From contig CAJXQR010000001.1 in assembly GCA_913058345.1 (NCBI GenBank), positions 124,001 to 188,000 of the forward strand: a stretch of 64,000 nucleotides of DNA, read 5' to 3'. Shown in pieces: positions 58,130 through 64,000 of the stretch (position 1 is the stretch's first letter; every line of letters begins with the position of its first letter). The notes under the pieces were generated by a model. It was given only the letters and a program-made list of their open reading frames with translations, was not told where the DNA came from and made no database searches. Both the position numbers and the translations under genes were made by a program. The DNA is from an uncultured Gammaproteobacteria bacterium (lineage in GTDB: Bacteria > Pseudomonadota > Gammaproteobacteria > Pseudomonadales > Porticoccaceae).

Positions 58130-60246
58130 ACGCTGTGTTGCGTTTCATTGGGATAACTCTGCCTTTCTACCGCCATGTTGACAAGAGACGCTATGGACTG
58201 TGCTTGTTACTGGTGCTGGTGGTGAATGCCAATGCCATTGCTGCGTTTACTCGCGAAACAGAGGATAGGGCTTTATTAGGGCGTGCTGTATTGGCGCTCA
58301 ACTTTAGCGATGGTCGGCCAGAAGTAATCGCGCCGCAGTTGCACAGCAAGGTTGATATTCATGTGACGGGGCCCATTGCACGGGTGAGGGTAAAACAAAT
58401 CTTTAGTAATCCGTCTGATAGCTGGGCTGAAGCGTTGTATACCTTTCCATTACCTCCAGATAGTGCTGTTGACCAGTTGCAAATACACCTTGGTGAGCGA
58501 ATTATTGAAGGGGAAATACACGAGCGTAAAGCAGCCCAGAAAATCTTTCAGCAGGCGCGACAGGACGGGCAGCAGGCGGCACTTGTCGAACAGCACCGGG
58601 CCAATATATTTAGTACCAACGTGGCCAATGTACCCCCAGGTGAAGAGCTGACGGTCGTGATTGAATATCAACAGCAAGTGATACGCCGGGGCTCGCGCTT
58701 TAGCTTGCACTACCCCATGAGTATCACGCCCAGATACTCGCCGAGAACTCAAGATAATCAAACAGGTGCGGAAACCAATGATAAACCGCTGACGCAACTG
58801 GCGGCGTCACTCCCTGGTATCAATAGGGCTGCGAGTGCTGATATCAGTCGGGGTAAGAATAATAACGCGACTGAAATTTGGCTTGATTTACAGGCGGGTT
58901 TTGAGCTCGATGATGTCGAAAGTCGTTACCACTTTGTGAGTAAACATCGTATTGATGATAGTCATTGGCAGCTGCGACTCCACCCGCAGACACATTTGGC
59001 TAATGCTGATTTTGTGGTCGAATGGCAAGGGCGAGAAGTGGCCGTGCCCCAGGCTCACATTTTCAGTCAAACTTTTGCAGGCCAGGAATATGCCTTATTG
59101 CAGGTGATGCCACCGCAAGTCGAACTCGAACAAACTCGTCAGCCTCGCGATATCGTTTACGTGATTGATACCTCGGGTTCAATGGGTGGTGAATCATTGC
59201 GCCAGGCAAAGCGGGCTTTGCTCTGGGCAATCGACAGACTGGATGAACAGGATCGTTTTAATATTATTGAATTTAACTCACAAGCCTGGTCTCTATTCGA
59301 CGCCGAGCGAGAGGCCAACTCACAAAACATCAGTCGTGCTCGACGTTTTGTGAAAGCGTTGGAAGCGCGAGGTGGTACCGAAATGCGTAAGGCGATGGAT
59401 CTGGCGTTATGTGGTCATTGTGTCGATAAGAACAGCACTGAGCGAATGCGCCAGGTCATGTTTTTGACCGACGGTGCTATTAGTAACGAAGCCACATTGT
59501 TTGCTGCGATTAAACGTCAGCTGGGTAATAGCCGTTTATTTACAGTGGGTATCGGCTCAGCACCTAATCGTTATTTTATGCGCAAAGCAGCCAAAATGGG
59601 CCGCGGGACCTTTGTCGATATTGGCAAGATCAGCGAAGTTGAGGAGAAGATTACGCAACTCTTTGAGCGCATTGACGCACCGCTGATGAATGATATTGAA
59701 CTGCAATTTGTGGCTGACAATCTCGACATTAGTCCAGCGCGAATACCCGATCTTTATGCCACAGAGCCACTGGTAGTGGCTATCAAAGCCGATGATTTAC
59801 CGGAGCAAATAACCTTGCAGGGACGGCGACAGGGCAAGGTGTGGCAGCAGCGATTGTCACTGGCTAATACATCAAAATACGCGGGTATTCACGTTGCCTG
59901 GGCGCGAAAAAAAATTGAATCACTCTTCGATGACAGAGCCATGCAGAGCGAGGGCGAACAGCGGGATGCTTTGCGCCATCAAATGCTTGCTATTGGCTTA
60001 AAACATCATTTAGTCACGCCCTTTACCAGTTTGGTGGCCGTGGATAAAAAATCGGTGAAGCCTGAGAGTGAAGGGCTGAATCATCATGTCATCCAAAATA
60101 ATGCGCCTAAAGGCACCCGGTTTGGTTTGGCGCGCACGGCAACGGGCATGACTTACTTTCTTGGCATGGGGTGCGTTGTGTTGATGTTAGCGATAGGTCT
60201 CCTCTGGCTGTCACGGTGTTACGCGAAAAGCACATGTCCGGAATAA
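58126..60246 (+). CDS. Marine proteobacterial sortase target protein (VIT-VWA)
   Basis: 706 aa. Signal peptide about 20-40, vault-inter-alpha-trypsin (VIT) domain (about 50-175), von Willebrand A domain (about 340-510) with the MIDAS motif DTSGS near 348, a C-terminal sorting signal and a TM helix with basic end (ARTATGMTYFLGMG ... LLWLSRCYAK). The sorting motif is LARTAT (668-673), where LPxTAT-type is usual: the Pro is replaced by Ala. It is the sole predicted substrate of the adjacent sortase. Confidence 0.92.
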   Translation: MNAVLRFIGITLPFYRHVDKRRYGLCLLLVLVVNANAIAAFTRETEDRALLGRAVLALNFSDGRPEVIAPQLHSKVDIHVTGPIARVRVKQIFSNPSDSWAEALYTFPLPPDSAVDQLQIHLGERIIEGEIHERKAAQKIFQQARQDGQQAALVEQHRANIFSTNVANVPPGEELTVVIEYQQQVIRRGSRFSLHYPMSITPRYSPRTQDNQTGAETNDKPLTQLAASLPGINRAASADISRGKNNNATEIWLDLQAGFELDDVESRYHFVSKHRIDDSHWQLRLHPQTHLANADFVVEWQGREVAVPQAHIFSQTFAGQEYALLQVMPPQVELEQTRQPRDIVYVIDTSGSMGGESLRQAKRALLWAIDRLDEQDRFNIIEFNSQAWSLFDAEREANSQNISRARRFVKALEARGGTEMRKAMDLALCGHCVDKNSTERMRQVMFLTDGAISNEATLFAAIKRQLGNSRLFTVGIGSAPNRYFMRKAAKMGRGTFVDIGKISEVEEKITQLFERIDAPLMNDIELQFVADNLDISPARIPDLYATEPLVVAIKADDLPEQITLQGRRQGKVWQQRLSLANTSKYAGIHVAWARKKIESLFDDRAMQSEGEQRDALRHQMLAIGLKHHLVTPFTSLVAVDKKSVKPESEGLNHHVIQNNAPKGTRFGLARTATGMTYFLGMGCVVLMLAIGLLWLSRCYAKSTCPE

Positions 60247-60908
60247 TAGCGAAAAAGGGCCGTATAGCGACTGTGAAAATGGAGACTGGAAGGAAGGGAA
60301 GCGTTGTCATTGCCCTAAAACTTTTCGCGCTCGTGCTATTCGTTATGGGGGCCGGTTTATGGATAAAAGGAGGCTATATCTTTCTTAAAGCTGAACTTGG
60401 TCAATATTTAATTGAGCGAGCTTGGCAACACAGTTTAACCACGGGGAATGAAAAGAAACCCTGGTTTTGGGCAGACACCTGGCCCGTTGCTCGCCTATGG
60501 GTTCCCTCACAAAATATTCATCAAATAATATTGTCTGGCGACAGTGGTCAGGCCTTGGCTTTTGGGCCTGGGCATACCACTGTGAGTGCGCAACCGGGTA
60601 CTGAGGGTTTAGTGGTTATTTCCGGTCATCGCGATACGCATTTTCGCTTTTTGCAGCATTTACAGGAGGGTGAACAAATAATTGTACAAAACTGGGAAGG
60701 GCAGCACACCGTTTACCGTGTTAGTGCTAGGCAGGTGGTAGATGAAGATGTTTTGATAGCGGGTAATAACACTATTCGACGTTTGCTGTTAGTGACTTGC
60801 TGGCCATTTGATAGTGCGTCACTTAACTCAGCTTATCGTTTTATCGTTCAGGCTGACCTCGTAGATGAACAGTTTGATTCGATTTTCGATGCAGAAATAC
60901 GGCATTGA
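60234..60908 (+). CDS. Class GN sortase
   Basis: 224 aa. TM helix about 25-45, sortase barrel with His132 in SGHRDTHF, Cys189 in LLVTCWPF and Arg202 in YRFIVQ, the catalytic triad. Transpeptidase that joins the target to an acceptor; the acceptor in gram-negative cells is unknown. ATG 60234 overlaps the target gene by 13 nt; an alternative start is ATG at 60279 (METGRK). Confidence 0.9.
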   Translation: MSGIIAKKGRIATVKMETGRKGSVVIALKLFALVLFVMGAGLWIKGGYIFLKAELGQYLIERAWQHSLTTGNEKKPWFWADTWPVARLWVPSQNIHQIILSGDSGQALAFGPGHTTVSAQPGTEGLVVISGHRDTHFRFLQHLQEGEQIIVQNWEGQHTVYRVSARQVVDEDVLIAGNNTIRRLLLVTCWPFDSASLNSAYRFIVQADLVDEQFDSIFDAEIRH

Positions 60909-61190
60909 TGAGTGATTATGATTCGTGCAAGACAGGTTTTAAGACAAACAATAAACAGTAGAGAATGACAGAGTTCGGCAGATATTTTTCCAGAGAGTCC
61001 CTGTTTGGGTCTGGGCAAGCTTGATGGCGCGCTAATATTTTTAGCTTCAATAAAAGTAGGCCTTATGGGGCGACGAAGAAGCTAAGGATGTTTACCGTCA
61101 CAGGCGAGTTCATGACTTGGTCGGAGGTTTTCTGGTAAGTGTTACCTGCAGATGTTGTCAAAAAGCTTCAACTTTGAGGAAAGGTAAACG

Positions 61191-61856
61191 ATGATTACTG
61201 ATAGTAACGATGACGATCGCGCAATGGCTGCTCAGCTTTCTAATCCGCAGGGCGAGCGTGGCAAAGAACTGGCCTCTAATATGAATAAAGCCAATGCTCT
61301 AGTGACAGCGTGTACCATCGACTGCCTAATCCCCGAAGCGGGACAAAATATCGTAGAAATTGGTCCTGGTAATGGCATGTTGTCGTTTAGCTTAACCTAT
61401 ACGCTGGAGGGCAATGGACATTATCAGGCGGTGGAGCGTTCAGCCGATATGGCGCAGCAGGTGCGGGATAATTTGGCGGAATATGCCGAATGTGAAATGA
61501 CCATACACAATGAAAACTGCTTCGATGCGCCTATTGAAGACGGTTCAATCGACGCCGTGTTTGGCGTCAATATTATTTACTTTATCGAAGACATAACGGC
61601 ACTGTTTACTCTCTTTGATCGCTGGTTGAAGCCAGGCGGTCGAGTGGCTTTGGGTATGCGTACTTCAGATACGTTGAAAGCGCAAAGCTTTACTCAGCAT
61701 GGTTTTAAATTGCGAGAAAAAGCAGAAATTGAAGAGGCAATGATAGCCGTTGGCTGGCGACTGGCCGGCAGTGAGTATTTTGAAGAAGACGATATCGAGT
61801 TAGATGGAAAAACCCTGAAGGTCGATGCCCTGGTGCTTGCTGCACAGAAAATGTAG
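61191..61856 (+). CDS. Class I SAM-dependent methyltransferase
   Basis: 221 aa. SAM motif I is IVEIGPGNGMLSF, motif II region DGSIDAVFGVNIIYFIED and LKPGGRVALGMR. Substrate unknown; the family covers ubiquinone/lipid type and toxic-metabolite enzymes. Starts 283 bp after the sortase, with AGGAAAGG upstream; an independent unit. Confidence 0.85.
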   Translation: MITDSNDDDRAMAAQLSNPQGERGKELASNMNKANALVTACTIDCLIPEAGQNIVEIGPGNGMLSFSLTYTLEGNGHYQAVERSADMAQQVRDNLAEYAECEMTIHNENCFDAPIEDGSIDAVFGVNIIYFIEDITALFTLFDRWLKPGGRVALGMRTSDTLKAQSFTQHGFKLREKAEIEEAMIAVGWRLAGSEYFEEDDIELDGKTLKVDALVLAAQKM

Positions 61857-61989
61857 CGCTTTGGATTCGTCTTTCTCTAAAGCACCTCAGAGAGAAGTTT
61901 CTTTGTGCTCTGCGGCATCCATATTTCTTTACTAAGCCCCTTGAGTAAGATATTTTGAGCCGTTTATTCGAGAATTTGACGGCTTCCCT

Positions 61990-62931
61990 ATGTCTTCTTC
62001 TGAGCGTTCTTCACATAAAATAAAAATTGGTCTGGCACTGGGTAGTGGCTCTGCCCGTGGTTGGTCACATATCGGTGTTATTGAGGCCTTACAGGCCCAC
62101 GGTATTGAACCCGATATTATCTGTGGCTGTTCGATTGGTGCTCTGGTGGGGGCATCTTATGCAGCCAACAAAATTACGGCACTTGAAGAATGGGTGCGAT
62201 CCTTAAACCTGCTTGAAACTGCTCGCTTTGCCAGTTTCGATACCTCTTTTAATGGTGTGATCAACAAGGCTCGTTTACAAAAGGTGCTAAGGCAGTTTAT
62301 CGCCGAAGACAGTTTTTCAATAGCTGATTTGCAGCGCCCCTTTGCCACCGTAGCAACGGAATTGAACAGTGGGCGGGAAATTTGGTTTACCGAGGGCCCC
62401 TTACTCGACGCCGTTTGGGCTTCAATATCCTTACCGGGTTTGCTCCCTCCAGTAAGACACAAAAATCGCTGGGTGGTTGATGGTGGATTGGTCAATCCTG
62501 TGCCGATCTCTGTGTGTCGAGCTCTGGGGGCTGATTTCGTCATAGCAGTTAATCTCAATGGCACTCTTCTTGGGCGCCATCGCGACAAAGTTGTCAGCAA
62601 AGAAGGGACGGAAAGGTCCTCTCATTGGAGTGACAAAATACGCTGGTCTTTAGGGAATGATTTAAAACAGAGCGCGAATGCTGATGAGCTTGATGTGAAG
62701 ATTCCGAGAGTATTCGAGACCATTGCTGGCTCTATTAACATTGTTCAGGACCGCATCACCCGCAGTCGCATGGTCGGGGAACCACCAGATATCTTGATTA
62801 CCCCTGAACTGGCCGATATTGGCTTGCTGGAGTTTTATCGTGCCGCCGAATGTATCGAAGAAGGTAAAGAAAGCGTACGTCGTGCACTATCTGAGATCGA
62901 TCGTTTGCTTAAGGCGCCAGTAGGGCTCTAG
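61990..62931 (+). CDS. rssA: Patatin-like phospholipase family protein (RssA-like)
   Basis: 313 aa. Oxyanion loop GLALGSGSARGWSHIGV, nucleophile elbow GCSIGALVG with Ser, and the DGG of the Ser-Asp dyad in VVDGGLVNPVP. Matches the RssA branch. Activity on membrane lipids is expected but unproven. Confidence 0.88.
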   Translation: MSSSERSSHKIKIGLALGSGSARGWSHIGVIEALQAHGIEPDIICGCSIGALVGASYAANKITALEEWVRSLNLLETARFASFDTSFNGVINKARLQKVLRQFIAEDSFSIADLQRPFATVATELNSGREIWFTEGPLLDAVWASISLPGLLPPVRHKNRWVVDGGLVNPVPISVCRALGADFVIAVNLNGTLLGRHRDKVVSKEGTERSSHWSDKIRWSLGNDLKQSANADELDVKIPRVFETIAGSINIVQDRITRSRMVGEPPDILITPELADIGLLEFYRAAECIEEGKESVRRALSEIDRLLKAPVGL

Positions 62932-63020
62932 TGGGGCTTTTGTGTTGTACAATTTTACCAAGCTAAAAAATTAACGGTTAAGTTCAAGAACGCACTAACA
63001 CTGAATGTAGGGGAAGAGTA

Positions 63021-64000
63021 ATGCGCAAAGTTAAAATAGCTGGAACCGGAATGACACATTTCGGCAAGCGTATGGATGCCACTTTACGCAGTCTGACCAC
63101 AGAGGCTTTAGATGAGGCCATGGGAGACGCCGCCATCAATGCGGACCATGTCGATAGCATTTTTTTTGGCAACGCCGTCGGCGGCTTAATTACAGGGCAG
63201 GAAATGATTCCTGGGCAAATAGCACTGCGTGAATCGGGGCTCATGGGTAAACCCATTATTAATGTTGAAAATGCCTGTGCTTCGGCTTCGACGGCAGCGC
63301 ACCTGGCCTGGTTGTCCGTGGCCTCCGGGCAAAGTGAGGTTGCCCTTGCCATTGGTTCAGAGAAAATGACCCACAAAGATAAAATGTTATCGTTCAAAGC
63401 CTTAATTGCGGCCATGGATCTCGAGGAAATAAAAGCAGAAACTGGCTCTGATGACCCCTTAACCGCAGGCAGCGAACCGGGACGCTCTGGCTTTATGGAT
63501 GTTTATGCCGCTAAGGCCCGCCAGTATATGGAGAAGACCGGGGCAACCATGGAAGACTTTGCCCGTGTTGCAGCCAAGTCTCACAAGTTTGGTTCACTCA
63601 ACCCCAAAGCCCAGTTTCAGAAAGCCCTGTCGGTGGATGAGATTTTAGCGAGCCGTTTGATTATTGACCCCTTAACGCTGGCGATGTGCTCGCCAATTGG
63701 TGATGGTTCAGCCGTTCTGGTTTTTACCTCCGAGGATTTCGCACGTAAGCACGGTTGTGACGCAGTTACGGCCGAAACGATTACACTGGTGTCCGGCCAA
63801 CCCGGTGGCCGTAGCTGCAACGACAGAGCAGGTGAAAAAGCTTACGCCATGGCCGGTGTCGGCCCGGAAGATGTTGATGTGGTTGAGCTACACGATGCCG
63901 CCTCGCCCGCTGAACTTATGTACATTGAAGAGCTGGGGCTGTGCCAGGTGGGTGAGGGCGTGCAGATGATTCGCGATGGTCAAACTGACCTCGGCGGCAG
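63021..64000 (+). CDS. Thiolase (SCP2-like / lipid-transfer-associated acetyl-CoA acyltransferase), 3' end outside window
   Basis: 326 residues visible from ATG 63021, with GGGGAAGAG upstream. Catalytic Cys in NVENACASASTAA; the acidic-His motif ELHDAASPAEL; a GVGPEDVDVVELHD segment typical of this branch, which lacks the usual C-terminal CxG context seen in beta-oxidation thiolases. Runs to the last base of the window in frame, so the second half of the C-terminal domain is missing. Confidence 0.92.
   Translation, partial: MRKVKIAGTGMTHFGKRMDATLRSLTTEALDEAMGDAAINADHVDSIFFGNAVGGLITGQEMIPGQIALRESGLMGKPIINVENACASASTAAHLAWLSVASGQSEVALAIGSEKMTHKDKMLSFKALIAAMDLEEIKAETGSDDPLTAGSEPGRSGFMDVYAAKARQYMEKTGATMEDFARVAAKSHKFGSLNPKAQFQKALSVDEILASRLIIDPLTLAMCSPIGDGSAVLVFTSEDFARKHGCDAVTAETITLVSGQPGGRSCNDRAGEKAYAMAGVGPEDVDVVELHDAASPAELMYIEELGLCQVGEGVQMIRDGQTDLGG

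Overview
The window looks like about 64 kb of chromosome from an aerobic, probably marine gammaproteobacterium. The gene content points this way: a gltA / sdhCDAB / sucAB-lpd-sucCD respiratory cluster, cysB, rraA, lapD, a proteobacterial dedicated sortase locus, and lipid and ketone catabolism genes (SCP2-type thiolase, Baeyer-Villiger monooxygenase, SDR, acyl-CoA thioesterase). A placement near Cellvibrionales is a guess; nothing fixes the genus. Codon use and GC look fairly even, except that the cassette genes at about 5.1-12.6 kb and one membrane protein at 49.4 kb are clearly more AT-rich.

Layout. 1-4.9 kb: the 3' part of clpB, a LapD-like c-di-GMP receptor, gltX and tRNA-Ala(GGC). 4.9-12.9 kb: the most unusual region, a decayed chromosomal integron present as two tandem units next to tRNA-Ala. 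Each unit reads, left to right, tRNA-Ala 3' end plus terminator, cassette genes on the minus strand separated by attC-like sites, an attI-like region, and a remnant of an integron integrase on the plus strand. The first integrase remnant still shows the integron-specific segment but has lost its frame and its C-terminal catalytic half. The second is only about 55 bp. Several cassette boundaries can be proved from sequence, because the first bases of the cassette are the exact complement of the R'' box of its own attC.

12.9-24.1 kb: metabolic and stress genes, including an SDR, a PP2C-kinase fusion, a persulfide dioxygenase-rhodanese fusion, glutamate dehydrogenase, two carboxymuconolactone-decarboxylase-family genes around a thioesterase, a GST, a DUF3047 protein and a small cupin. 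24.6-37.4 kb: gltA divergent from sdhCDAB-sucAB-lpd-sucCD, most of the TCA cycle in one block; mdh follows at 38.8 kb. 37.4-53.5 kb: housekeeping and sulfur-linked genes (dUTPase, bcp, yajC, D-cysteine desulfhydrase family, AGCS symporter, 5'-nucleotidase, TSUP exporter, cysB, thrH, pabB, rraA, an rRNA-methyltransferase-like gene, a Baeyer-Villiger monooxygenase).

53.5-60.9 kb: a YrbL-like gene, then the dedicated sortase system: histidine kinase and response regulator on the minus strand, and divergently a small ORF, an OmpA-like lipoprotein, a VIT/VWA sortase target and a class GN sortase. 61.2-64 kb: a methyltransferase, a patatin-like RssA-type protein and a thiolase cut by the window end.
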